From positions 1 to 64,000 of the forward strand of contig CAZGNO010000010.1 of assembly GCA_964527785.1 (NCBI GenBank): a stretch of 64,000 nt of DNA, in the 5' to 3' direction. Each line of letters opens with the position of its first letter. Position 1 is the stretch's first letter. The translations under genes were made by a program, and so were the position numbers. Shown piece by piece: positions 36,101 to 44,686 of this stretch. Below the pieces are notes generated by a model, which worked only from the letters and a program-made list of their open reading frames with translations, was not told the origin of the DNA and did not search any database. This DNA is from JADJXV01 sp964527785 (GTDB lineage Bacteria; Bacteroidota; Ignavibacteria; Kapaibacteriales; UBA961).

Positions 36101-37370
36101 TTTCGCCGTTATTTGGATAGGAGAGTTTCAGTTTACTTGTTTGTGGTCCAGGTTTTTTAGTATCGAATCTTGCTCCTACATAATATTGCTGAGGACATAC
36201 ATCCGTTTCAAAAATGAATTCAGTCCAATTGTAGTTGCTATCAGCTGGAGTGTACCGGACTGTAAGAGTCTTACTCTCGTTTTCATTAAGCGTAAACTGC
36301 TTCGGAATGATATCAAAAGCACTTTTTGTAGATGTGATGTTTTTAACTGTAAAACCAGCTGATAATGCTGTAACTGTTACTGTCGTATCGTGTGCAACAC
36401 CTAACGGAGCCGGTGATTTGAACATTATACTTTTAGGCGAAAATGCCAATTGTGCCGTATTTGATTTATCTACGGAATAATTTACACTTGAGCTTACGGT
36501 TTGCCATGTAAGTGTTGCAGTATGGTTGCCGGCTTCACACTGGGAATTGCTTCGCCACACTATTTCGCAAGGCTCGCCTGACTGACTAGTCTGTAGCATT
36601 TGCAGATACAGTCTTTCTGCTTCCTTCAGGGTGGTTATGTTCTCGAAGTACATGCCTCCGGTTTGCGATGTAATATCTTTCAATGACTTTGGGCACCGAA
36701 GTCCGAGTGTTACCGCGAATATCATGCAATCTTGAGCATTAGCTTCTGCAACAATCGCTTTTACATTCGGTTCGAAGTTCGGCAGACCGTCTGTTATGTA
36801 GATGACAACCTTTTTATATTTTGAATGTTTGGAGATTTGCAAAGCACCTGCAAGTGGTTTAAGCATCCCCATATCATAGTCCGTGCCCCCATTCGGTTGT
36901 AATGTGGTAAGTGCTGATAGTAATTTCTGCCTGTCGGTTGTAAAATCCTTGTTGAAAAAGTTTTGATTGTTGAATGACCCGACAGCACCTTCACTCAAAC
37001 CTTGGGGTATTCCGTTTATCCACGAAGTGGCAGCTGCCTTTGCAAGGTCTATGCCACTGACACCTGAGTAAAGTGTTTTCATTGAGCCGGATACATCCAC
37101 CATAATCACTGATGAAAGTGCTACATTCTCCGGTTGCTGCGGACATGTTACTGAAATTACTGGTGATGATTTTAAAATGTCGGTTATTGACAGCTCAGAA
37201 GCAGTCGGTTCTTCGCGATACCCTTGCTTGCCATACGCATTGAATTTCCCGCGGAGAATGGGGAATTTGCTGTAGTCCACATCATACAATCGAAGGGTTT
37301 GCGCAAAAGCAGGAAATGAAGTCAGAATTGCGAAAGCGGTAATGAATACAATAGGTAGAAAACGTTTCAT
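33192..37370 (-). CDS. Large secreted VWA-WD40-T9SS protein
   Basis: This 1392-residue protein has a signal peptide (1-24) and a von Willebrand A domain with an intact MIDAS start DVSGS (92-96). A beta sandwich region follows (about 280-440). Next are eight WD40 blades (about 500-830; typical pieces SNDGVVRIWD and WSPDGSKIATSG), then two or three Ig-like choice-of-anchor domains (about 870-1150) and a cohesin-like domain. The end is a T9SS sorting domain (PLAPNPAGNVAELTM onward). WD40 propellers are unusual in T9SS cargo. The VWA part should bind a metal-dependent partner and the propeller offers a second binding face. Role in adhesion or surface sensing is inference. Tandem direct repeats lie about 80 bases upstream. 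Confidence 0.85.
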   Translation of the reverse strand: MKRFLPIVFITAFAILTSFPAFAQTLRLYDVDYSKFPILRGKFNAYGKQGYREEPTASELSITDILKSSPVISVTCPQQPENVALSSVIMVDVSGSMKTLYSGVSGIDLAKAAATSWINGIPQGLSEGAVGSFNNQNFFNKDFTTDRQKLLSALTTLQPNGGTDYDMGMLKPLAGALQISKHSKYKKVVIYITDGLPNFEPNVKAIVAEANAQDCMIFAVTLGLRCPKSLKDITSQTGGMYFENITTLKEAERLYLQMLQTSQSGEPCEIVWRSNSQCEAGNHTATLTWQTVSSSVNYSVDKSNTAQLAFSPKSIMFKSPAPLGVAHDTTVTVTALSAGFTVKNITSTKSAFDIIPKQFTLNENESKTLTVRYTPADSNYNWTEFIFETDVCPQQYYVGARFDTKKPGPQTSKLKLSYPNNGEKLAAGSDDTIRWNGVPATDEVKLQISDNAGKTWNTIATKATGLEYKHRLPTKFGTEYMARVSQSVRESSKSDKPVDCDGHTGAVWKVDWNPEGDMVVSASNDGVVRIWDTQSGKLSFEFNGQVKSVTEARWSPDGSKIAFIGEDNSGMVWDIDSRTQIAILSGHKYRPTSVRWNPSGNSILTSGSDGTAIIWNAQTGEIIHEFKASGNVYTFAEWSPDGTMIITNGPSWSEEADVWNVATGNLVKRFSLPYVVSYVALSPDGSKFAVGGENKLITIWDMVTGDSISLSGHNSYISGIAWSPDSKRLVAIGDNSWGSVWEIHDSYGIQNFMFDGGSGMFNNVIWSPDGSKIATSGTDFTAKIWNADDGTVEAVLQGYKGIVTHIAWNHDGGQVATSSKDFSVKIWDIEPPSATLQADESDQLFSLDLPTPMVRDVDMGQVSVGTSKDIVVQGYLRNSGNFQYRVDSVVLVKGLNSADFTVIPRQYPVIVPIGGEETGEFLFTPLTAGLKSAQIKIYTQAEVLTKNITGEGITDTVQITGGVALFGQVDVGTEKDLPKNYAIKNNGVTPVSVSISAAGPNTQDYSIVGGNSNFTLNPGEYMPVDIRFAPKEVGRSAGGLNFDFGSKRAPVVRQLFGEGVPNSPLLALSYSVNMGNVVLGKQKDSLGILMVRNKSAVPVTLQTVELAGLNPEDFMILNNNPMTIKPNQTVQVGIRFAPKGMGYKYTEVVFNADGAFSPVSVSVMGRATDEKGNTPALASALITIGNVAAQSDDTVSIPLILTKSKNLFLSNATAFTGKLNYNGAMLEPVGSTPKASVENGQSTIPFTFPIEFTKDTQLRYTFRVRSGIDSVTEISAEDVRAIGGSVLLSIENGFFRLLSKKQLMFEQIQLGPLAPNPAGNVAELTMRIIEKGITKLRLIDARGRVAKTFINGEIAVGMHSIHLDVSDLSTGFYFLHLQTPTQERTVQMEVHR

Positions 37371-37449
37371 TTGATTACTATATAAGTTCAGTTTGAAAAT
37401 ATGGTATTAGTATTTGGTACGTGCGAAAGTACGAAATTATTTTCAGATT

Positions 37450-37487
37450 GTACCCGTATTTAATACTATTGTATCCGTAATTAATAC
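37450..37487. repeat. Tandem 17-bp direct repeats with 21-bp period
   Basis: GTACCCGTATTTAATAC (37450-37466) and GTATCCGTAATTAATAC (37471-37487) match at 15 of 17 positions. A 21-bp period is two helical turns, so a regulator could bind both on the same face. They lie 80-117 bases before the VWA/WD40 gene start. Confidence 0.55.
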
Positions 37488-37816
37488 AATGAGATTATAT
37501 TATTTAAATGAATCTTAGCAAAAGTTTACTCCTGTACTTCACTTTTCTCTGTTCCATTTTTAATGATTTCGTATTGTGTTCCGTCCTGTTTTTGTAGTGC
37601 TTTATGGAGATTCTTCAGTCGAGGACTCATTCTGAATGACACTATTTAATTGGTACGGCTTAATTTTGTCATGGCACTTACTTATGTTAGCCAATCTACT
37701 ATTAATATTCACTTCGTTAGAACCAATAAGGAAACTTTTCCCCAAAACCAAAGTATATCACCAAATCAAACAAAAGCCCTACCCCAACCTTAACCTATCC
37801 TTAACATTAATTAGGT

Positions 37817-37846
37817 TTTGTTGCTGCAAGTATGGCAGTATTTTTG
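37817..37846 (+). promoter_or_regulatory. Bacteroidota-type promoter of the DUF5916 gene
   Basis: TTTG at 37817-37820 and TATTTTTG at 37839-37846 are 18 bases apart. The start site would be near 37852, about 60 bases before the gene at 37914. Confidence 0.6.
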
Positions 37847-37913
37847 CGAGTAAAACTCTGTCTGCTCCATAATTTCAATACTGTAAAAAAACAAGTTACG
37901 TCAATACTGTATC

Positions 37914-40223
37914 ATGTCTGTAAATATGAATTCCTTCAAATGCTTACTACTCAATGTGATTCTAGTATTGGTTTCGCTGTGTACTATAGAGTACATCGCA
38001 AAAGCAGACGAACCTCTTGCAGCGAAAAAACCGTTTGCTCCCAATCGTAAGCCGTCCATCACCATACCCCGTTTCACCGAAAATGCAATTACAATTGACG
38101 GTAAAATTGACGAACCTCTGTGGAAAGAGGCAGCAGTTGCCGGTAATTTCTGTGAAGTAAAGCCGGGCGATAATTCCTGTCCGCCGGTCAATACGGTAGT
38201 GTTTATCGGATATGATGATAAGAAATTATACGTGGCGTTTATTGCGTACGACAATCCTGCTGATATCCGTGTTTCACTTCAAGACCGTGACCGTATTTTC
38301 AGGGACGATTTTATTGGCATTATCCTCGACACCTATCAGTCATCGGCATGGGCATATGAGCTATTTGTAAATCCAATCGGTATTCAAGGGGATTTGCGGT
38401 GGACGAATGGAGGTAATGAGGATGAGTCGCTCGATATAATATTTGAATCAAAAGGAATGATCACCGAGAATGGTTATCAAGTCGAAATTGCTGTTCCGTT
38501 CAGCAGCTTGCGATTCCCTGACAAACCCGTCCAATCATGGGATTTTACAGTTCTAAGGATTCATCCGCGTGAAACCCGCCGACAGATTTCATGGACGGAA
38601 AATGACCGCAATAATTCGTGCTGGCCCTGCCAGTTCGGTACTATGACGGGAATTACCAATATTCGTTCCGGTTCAGCATTGCAGATTCTTCCTTCGCTTG
38701 TCGGCTCTCAGTCCGGTGAACGAACTGACCCTACTGCAAATTTTCAGAATAGTAGAGCCAAAGGGGAAGTGGGCTTGAGTATTCGTTATCCGTTCAGCTC
38801 TAACTTATCCGCCGAGGCAACTTTTAATCCTGATTTCAGTCAAGTAGAATCCGACCAAGCCCTTATTGATGTGAATTCCACCTTCCGTTTGTTTTACCCC
38901 GAACGCCGTACTTTCTTTAGCGAGGGTGCTGATTTATACCAGACTTTTATTAGTGCCGTGTATTCCCGCTCGATTAATAATCCGATAACTGCCGTCAAAC
39001 TGACAGGCGGGGCAGGGCAAACAAATTTTGGTGCAATTTCAGCACTTGATGAAGAAACGCCGGTAATTGTGCCGCTTGAAGAACGCAGTCTTTACGGGAT
39101 AGCTGCCAAAAGTTTGACAAACATTGCACGTGTAAGGCATTCATTTGGAGACGGTTCCAATCTTGGTGCTATTATTACCGACAGGCATTATGACGGTGGC
39201 GGATTCAGCACGAACGGCGGATTTGACGGTATGTACCGTTTTTGGGATAATATGCAACTAGAAGGGCAAATCCTCGCAAGCAGCACCCGTGAGCCAAACC
39301 AACCGGAGGTACTTGCAACCACGGATACTTTCAATAGAGGGCAATTCACAGCCAATCTGGATGGTGAAAAATTCAATGGGTTTGCTTCATATCTTGGCTT
39401 GAAACAGTATGGTCGTAATTTTAAGATGGAGCTTACCTCATCAATGATGAGTCCCGGCTTTCGAGCAGAAACAGGTTTTGAACCGAGAGCTAATCAACGA
39501 AGAGCAGGGGTTTGGACTGCATACAAATTCTATCCGAACGGGAAAATTGTAGAAAATTGGCAACCGGGCTTTAGCGGTGGGCGAATCTGGAATTTTGACG
39601 GAACGATAAAAGACGGGTGGCTGGTACCGATGATTAACTTCCAACTAAGCGGACAAACCAATATAAACTTTGAATACTTGATAAGCGGCGAACGTTTTCG
39701 CACAATCTTTTTTGGTGGGATACGGCGTTTGTCCGGCAATTTTGGAACTCAATTTAGCGAGCTTTTTCAGGCGGATGCATATTTTACTGTTGGGAGGAGT
39801 ATCGCTCGAAATATTGATGTACCTGTCCTCGGTAAAATGCTATCGGTAGGTTATAGCTTTACTTTCAAACCCCTTGACCGTTTAAATATTCAACAAAATG
39901 TAGATTACTCTCGGTTGGATTATCCGTCCGGTGAGAATATTTTTGACGGAGTGGTAGTTAGAACCCGTCTTAATTACCAACATTCCCGTGAACTCTCGGC
40001 TCGTATTGTAGTGCAATACGACAGTTTTAGCCATGACATGAGCTTCGAGCCGCTGGTCTCATACAAGCTCAACCCGTTTTCAATATTTTATATTGGTTCT
40101 ACAAACCGCTGGCATAATTTCTATGACGAGCAGAAGCCCGGAAGCACGGAATATTACGATGATGCTTTGCGTCATTCTGCGCGAACGTACTTTTTTAAAC
40201 TTCAGTATCTGTTTCAGGTGTGA
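37914..40223 (+). CDS. DUF5916 protein with N-terminal CBM9-like domain
   Basis: This 769-residue protein (ATG 37914, or 37926) has a signal peptide and then ENAITIDGKIDEPLWKEAAVA with VFIGYDDKKLYVAFIAYDNP and DDFIGIILDTYQ, typical of the CBM9-like domain in DUF5916 proteins (about 50-240). The rest, with YPERRTFFSEGADLY and many alternating strands ending in FFKLQYLFQV, is the DUF5916 part, which resembles an outer-membrane barrel. The final Phe-containing strand fits insertion by the BAM machinery. The family is common in Bacteroidota and may handle glycans or peptides at the surface. Its stop is 4 bases from that of the convergent ATPase gene. Confidence 0.88.
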   Translation: MSVNMNSFKCLLLNVILVLVSLCTIEYIAKADEPLAAKKPFAPNRKPSITIPRFTENAITIDGKIDEPLWKEAAVAGNFCEVKPGDNSCPPVNTVVFIGYDDKKLYVAFIAYDNPADIRVSLQDRDRIFRDDFIGIILDTYQSSAWAYELFVNPIGIQGDLRWTNGGNEDESLDIIFESKGMITENGYQVEIAVPFSSLRFPDKPVQSWDFTVLRIHPRETRRQISWTENDRNNSCWPCQFGTMTGITNIRSGSALQILPSLVGSQSGERTDPTANFQNSRAKGEVGLSIRYPFSSNLSAEATFNPDFSQVESDQALIDVNSTFRLFYPERRTFFSEGADLYQTFISAVYSRSINNPITAVKLTGGAGQTNFGAISALDEETPVIVPLEERSLYGIAAKSLTNIARVRHSFGDGSNLGAIITDRHYDGGGFSTNGGFDGMYRFWDNMQLEGQILASSTREPNQPEVLATTDTFNRGQFTANLDGEKFNGFASYLGLKQYGRNFKMELTSSMMSPGFRAETGFEPRANQRRAGVWTAYKFYPNGKIVENWQPGFSGGRIWNFDGTIKDGWLVPMINFQLSGQTNINFEYLISGERFRTIFFGGIRRLSGNFGTQFSELFQADAYFTVGRSIARNIDVPVLGKMLSVGYSFTFKPLDRLNIQQNVDYSRLDYPSGENIFDGVVVRTRLNYQHSRELSARIVVQYDSFSHDMSFEPLVSYKLNPFSIFYIGSTNRWHNFYDEQKPGSTEYYDDALRHSARTYFFKLQYLFQV

Positions 40224-40227
40224 GTTC

Positions 40228-42270
40228 TCAGCCGAATGCTTCCAAAGCAAAACGAGAAAAATGGAGGGATTTGCTGAGTGCTTTTGCTGCCTTTTTATAT
40301 CGTGCAGCTTCTTGAGGTTGTGATTTCTGCATCAAAAGCGCAATGTTGGTAATGGTGAGCAAGCGGTATTCATTGGAGAGTTTTGTGGCTATTTCGGCGG
40401 CTTGATGCAGATAACTCCAGCCGGCAGCTGTTTCGTGTGCGATGACAGAAATAATTGCAAGAGTATTGAGAGCCATGCAATGGGTTTCAAGATTCGGATA
40501 GGACTCTAAGATAGAAAGGCAATTCAGGCAATGCTCACGCGCTCTGGTAATATCATCAAGTTCTATGCGTGCTTTGGCAGCTAATACCAAAAGCCGTGCA
40601 TAGCCGGAATTCGATTGTCGGAGATCATTGAGAGAGTTTTCTGCAAGCTCTGCTGCGTCTTCAAATCTTCCTTCGTGATATAATGTGATGACATCCGCCT
40701 GAACGGATTCAATATCAGTTTCAACGGTTAATATAGGTGTATCATCACCTGAACCTTCTTTTGTTATGGAAGTACCCTCAATTGAATTAAACAGAGTGTT
40801 AAATTCACGAGTGACCTCCGGACTTTCAGATGCGGGCGTATTGATTGCAACAAAATGCTCGTGAGCTTGTTGTGCAATCGCAATACTTCCTAATTCTCCG
40901 GCAGCTTGGGCAGCAACGGCGAGCATTGAACGTGCGGCAGTATCATTTCCCGATTCGTGATGATGTGCTGCCAAGTAGGGGGCAATTAATCGTTTAGTAT
41001 GGCTGTCCGCTTCTTCATAATGCTTGCTCAGGAGCATGGCAATTTGGTCATGGATAGCGGTTTTTTCTTCATATTCCAAGAGGTTATGAAAATGCTGCTG
41101 ATAAAATGACTGTCCGAATTGATAGACTGTTGTTTTTACTCCATAACGGGTGTGTGCCCCTATACTGTGAATAATTCCAGTGCGCTGTTGAAGAATCCTC
41201 AATTTTTTAATAACGGTAACTATATCAGTATTCATCAAACGCGAAAGTATAAATGCTGTGCATTCATTACCTTCGGCACTACATAAACTGAGTATATTGC
41301 GTTCTTCTTCCGAAAGCAGTTCGACTAATTTACCGAAGGCAGCATGGACTGATGCCGGAACTAACTCACCTTTCAAAAATTCGTCAGAAAGATTCCCCGA
41401 AGCGTCAAACGGACTAACACGCTCGAAATAATGGAGAAATTCGATTACAATTTGTGGAATTCCGCCGGATTTATTCCAAAGCCACTGTTCAAATTCAATA
41501 TGACGTTTGTATTTAGGGAGTAATGTCTCGCAAACCGACGCTATATCCAAAACAGAGAACGGAGTAATATCAAATTGAATAATGCTCTTGCCGTTTGGCT
41601 TCCACTGCTTTACAAGCGACATCAATGGTAGAAGCCGTTCATTAACCATACTGGGGCGATAGCTCACCACAATCATAATCGGCAAGCCGGCTATTTGCTC
41701 TGCAAACTGCGATAACAATTCAACCGAATCGGCATCGCTCCACTGCATATCGTCTAGGAATAATACGAGCGGATTCTTGGATGAATAGTCTTTTAAAAGC
41801 TCAAATACTTCTCCAACCACATTTTTTGTTTTAGAAGAAGTTGCTTTTTCTTTCTTGAAATCCCGTACATCCTTTCCGATTTCCTTTACTGCATAAATAG
41901 CGTCGCCTACAAAAGGCAATATGGTTAACACCGACATTCCGATATTAAACACAAGTTTCTTGTGTGCAGATTTTGAATCATTTACAGACAATTCTTCCAA
42001 AACTCGAACAAATGGGTGAAGTGGCTGCAGATTCCCAACTTGAAAATTTCCGACAGGAGATTGACATTCTACTAAAACCGTTACTGCTCCTGTCTTCGAA
42101 ATGGTTTCATGAACAAACGCCTTCAAAAGAGCAGTTTTACCATAACCGGATTCAGCAGGAAGGAATATGAGTGTTCCTTGCTTCTTGCTTAGACGCGCAC
42201 GGGCACTGCGCAATATTTCGATTTGCGCAGTGCGTGCTATAAGAGGTATCGTTTTCTCGGAAGAAGCCAT
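40228..42270 (-). CDS. STAND-like ATPase with C-terminal TPR-like repeats
   Basis: This 680-residue protein has Walker A GYGKTALL (42-49) and Walker B LVLFLDDMQWSD (about 168-179), like the AAA/STAND ATPases of MalT or adenylate-cyclase type regulators. Between them lies an unusual hydrophobic stretch (about 107-128, VFNIGMSVLTILPFVGDAIY) that could touch the membrane. The C-terminal half is helical with TPR-like repeats. No DNA-binding or cyclase domain is visible. It follows an ABC permease by 21 bases in a four-gene operon, which suggests a regulator or effector tied to the exporter. That link is inference. Confidence 0.75.
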   Translation of the reverse strand: MASSEKTIPLIARTAQIEILRSARARLSKKQGTLIFLPAESGYGKTALLKAFVHETISKTGAVTVLVECQSPVGNFQVGNLQPLHPFVRVLEELSVNDSKSAHKKLVFNIGMSVLTILPFVGDAIYAVKEIGKDVRDFKKEKATSSKTKNVVGEVFELLKDYSSKNPLVLFLDDMQWSDADSVELLSQFAEQIAGLPIMIVVSYRPSMVNERLLPLMSLVKQWKPNGKSIIQFDITPFSVLDIASVCETLLPKYKRHIEFEQWLWNKSGGIPQIVIEFLHYFERVSPFDASGNLSDEFLKGELVPASVHAAFGKLVELLSEEERNILSLCSAEGNECTAFILSRLMNTDIVTVIKKLRILQQRTGIIHSIGAHTRYGVKTTVYQFGQSFYQQHFHNLLEYEEKTAIHDQIAMLLSKHYEEADSHTKRLIAPYLAAHHHESGNDTAARSMLAVAAQAAGELGSIAIAQQAHEHFVAINTPASESPEVTREFNTLFNSIEGTSITKEGSGDDTPILTVETDIESVQADVITLYHEGRFEDAAELAENSLNDLRQSNSGYARLLVLAAKARIELDDITRAREHCLNCLSILESYPNLETHCMALNTLAIISVIAHETAAGWSYLHQAAEIATKLSNEYRLLTITNIALLMQKSQPQEAARYKKAAKALSKSLHFSRFALEAFG

Positions 42271-42291
42271 TTATTTAGAATTACCCGATAA

Positions 42292-43458
42292 TTACGAAGC
42301 CCGTAGGGCATTGACAATCGGAAGTCTGAATGCTCGAATTGACGGTAGAAACCCGCCGACAAATCCCATTAAGAGGGAAAATAGAAGTGAAGCAACTATA
42401 ATCCACCATGTTAACGCAAACGAAAATGCGAGTTCGGAGAACGAACTGAAATTGAGAGTTGAGATGCTTACAAATTGCAAAGAGGTAGCAAACAGCAAGC
42501 CAATGCACCCTCCGATGAGCGATAATGTAAGTGATTCAAACAAAAAAGCAATTAATATACTTGATCTCCTAAAGCCGAGCGCTCGCAATGTACCAATCTC
42601 TACAGTACGGTTCGCCACTGCACCATACATGGTAATCATAGCACCGATCATCGCCCCTACACTGAAAATGACAGTAATGAAAATTCCTAAGATACCGATA
42701 AACCATGCCATCATTTCAGACTGCTCTTCAAAGTATTTTTTCTCAATTTTTGGTTCGAACTGTTGCAAACGCGGCTCTTTTGCAAATGCTGTTTGGATTG
42801 CATCAAATGCATCGAGATTTGCAAGTTTGAAAGTAATGGTAGAATAGGAACTGCGATTAAAAGCAGCGAGAAGCTGTTCTGCATCGCCCCACATTTCAGA
42901 TTCGAAGCCACTGCCATTTGCTTCAAAAATACCTACAATTGTCCATTCATCACCGGCAAACTTTACTTTTCCACCAACATTTGATCCTTCGAAATTATTG
43001 GCAGTTGACTCGCCGACAATTAGTTCACGTGAACCGAAGTTAAAAAGACGACCTTCTTTTAGTTTTACCTGAGGGCGCAACACAAAGGCAGAAGGGGCAA
43101 CTGCTCGAACAGTAACATTACTTAAACCGCCACTTTTCTTATTAAGATTAATAACTACTACCGGCTCTCCTGATGCAATTGGTTTGCCGTCAGCAGCTTT
43201 TGCAATACCGGGTAAAGAAAAAATTATATTGGCAGTTTCGCGGTCAATAATACTAGAAATTTCTCCTTGAGAAGATTTTCTTGTTACGATAACATTGTCA
43301 TCTGCTCCTGTAGAGGCGAGGGTTTTATTAACGCCATAAGCCATCATTAATACGGCAGCAAATACAAAAACGACAAGGGCAATACCACCAAGAGTAATTG
43401 AGGTGGTAAGTCGCCGTGTCCAAAAATTACGAATAATATATTTGAATGGGATTTTCAT
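42292..43458 (-). CDS. FtsX/MacB-type ABC transporter permease 2
   Basis: This 388-residue inner-membrane protein has the MacB/LolC layout: a first helix (RRLTTSITLGGIALVVFVFAAVL region), a periplasmic domain (about 50-250, with GRLFNFGSRELIVGESTANN), and three C-terminal helices with RTVEIGTLRALGFRRSSILI, the family mark of FtsX permeases. It pairs with the permease encoded just before it and with the ATPase upstream to form an exporter or lipoprotein-release machine. Gap to the preceding gene is 47 bases. Confidence 0.9.
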   Translation of the reverse strand: MKIPFKYIIRNFWTRRLTTSITLGGIALVVFVFAAVLMMAYGVNKTLASTGADDNVIVTRKSSQGEISSIIDRETANIIFSLPGIAKAADGKPIASGEPVVVINLNKKSGGLSNVTVRAVAPSAFVLRPQVKLKEGRLFNFGSRELIVGESTANNFEGSNVGGKVKFAGDEWTIVGIFEANGSGFESEMWGDAEQLLAAFNRSSYSTITFKLANLDAFDAIQTAFAKEPRLQQFEPKIEKKYFEEQSEMMAWFIGILGIFITVIFSVGAMIGAMITMYGAVANRTVEIGTLRALGFRRSSILIAFLFESLTLSLIGGCIGLLFATSLQFVSISTLNFSSFSELAFSFALTWWIIVASLLFSLLMGFVGGFLPSIRAFRLPIVNALRAS

Positions 43459-43505
43459 AGCTAATTAGAAATAAAAGAGTTGAACTTCATATCAAAAAAG
43501 GGACT

Positions 43506-44666
43506 CTATCCTATATGTCGTAGTCCGTTGACAATTGATGTTTTCAAAGCACGCTGGATTGGAAAAATTGAGGCCACAAATCCAACAGCTAAAGCCGAAG
43601 AAGCCGCAATAATGATAGTTGAATTCTCAATGTTGAAGATAGGGAAAAACCCTTTAGGCATAAATGCTTCGAATGCAGCGACAAAAGGAAAGAGAATTCC
43701 CAAACCGAGCGCACCGCCAATTACTGAAATAATAAGCGATTCTCCGGCTATGAATGAGATAAGATGCCCCCCCTGAAATCCTAACGTTTTCAATACGGCA
43801 TATTCACGTGTTCGTTCACGGGCAGACATAATCATCGTATTACCCAAAACCAACATTATAATACCGATGATCACAAAAGCCATTATATTCATTCCGGAAA
43901 TGATTGCTCCCGAAGAAGCAACGAACCCTTGCTGGAAAGCACGTTCAGTTTCAGTTTTTGTTTCTGCGCGTGAATTTTTAAAGAGGGCATCAATTTGCTC
44001 AGAAATAACGGCTGATTTTGAAGGGTCTTTGATTTTTACAACGTACCAGCCGATTTGTCCGGCTCGTTCAGGCATTTCGACCTTCATTCTCTCATCAATA
44101 TACTGCCAGTGAAAAAGCATCTGAGTTGCATCAACTGTTTTATCCCTTGGAGTATAAATCCCACGAATCGTAAACTGCCACCTTCCCGGATAAATATCTC
44201 CGTCCAAATTCATATTGTCACCAACTTTTAGATTGAATTGCTTTGCAAGTGCTTCACCAATGATACAAGAATTACGCTCTTTAATAAAAGTTTCTTTGCT
44301 CTCCTTCGATACTAAAAACTCAGGGTAAGTTTCAAAAACGGTTTCAGGGTCACACGCCATTCTGGAAAAAAAGTTCTTTTTATCAATATAAACTCCTCCA
44401 AACCACATAAACGGCGTAACAACCTCTACTCCCGGTACTTTGGCAATTTGTTCACGGTCTGCATACGGCAGAGGGAAAATAAATGAAACCGCCTGACGAG
44501 TTATGAGACGATTGGCAGATGATGCTTCTACTCCTGCATTCCAAGCCGTTACGACCGTGCGTAACAATCCGAACGCCATTACCGCAATAGAAATTCCTAC
44601 GATAGTAAGTAAAGCGCGCAGCTTATGACGAAAGGCATTTTTGAAGATAATTTTTAGAATTTTCAT
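43506..44666 (-). CDS. FtsX/MacB-type ABC transporter permease 1
   Basis: This 386-residue protein has the same plan as its neighbour: ILKIIFKNAFRHKLRALLTI at the start, a periplasmic domain with ANRLITRQAVSF and PYADREQIAKVPGVEVVTPF, and C-terminal helices with ARERTREYAVLKTLGFQGGH. The two permeases are diverged copies and likely form a heterodimer. It follows the ATPase by 20 bases. Typical substrates of this class are lipoproteins, peptides or macrolides; none is indicated here. Confidence 0.9.
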   Translation of the reverse strand: MKILKIIFKNAFRHKLRALLTIVGISIAVMAFGLLRTVVTAWNAGVEASSANRLITRQAVSFIFPLPYADREQIAKVPGVEVVTPFMWFGGVYIDKKNFFSRMACDPETVFETYPEFLVSKESKETFIKERNSCIIGEALAKQFNLKVGDNMNLDGDIYPGRWQFTIRGIYTPRDKTVDATQMLFHWQYIDERMKVEMPERAGQIGWYVVKIKDPSKSAVISEQIDALFKNSRAETKTETERAFQQGFVASSGAIISGMNIMAFVIIGIIMLVLGNTMIMSARERTREYAVLKTLGFQGGHLISFIAGESLIISVIGGALGLGILFPFVAAFEAFMPKGFFPIFNIENSTIIIAASSALAVGFVASIFPIQRALKTSIVNGLRHIG

Positions 44667-44686
44667 AGTTTTATTGCTCCTTTATA

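Larger units (their letters stand above)
37371..37913. other. Divergent intergenic region with direct repeats and promoter
   Basis: The gap between the divergent VWA/WD40 gene and the DUF5916 gene is AT-rich. It has two imperfect 17-bp direct repeats at 37450-37466 and 37471-37487 and a rightward promoter at 37817-37846. No coding region is supported. Confidence 0.6.

Noticed and set aside
37636..37872. 78-codon open frame in the divergent gap before the DUF5916 gene
   Set aside because: It covers the predicted promoter of that gene and shows no protein-like pattern beyond low-complexity hydrophobic residues.
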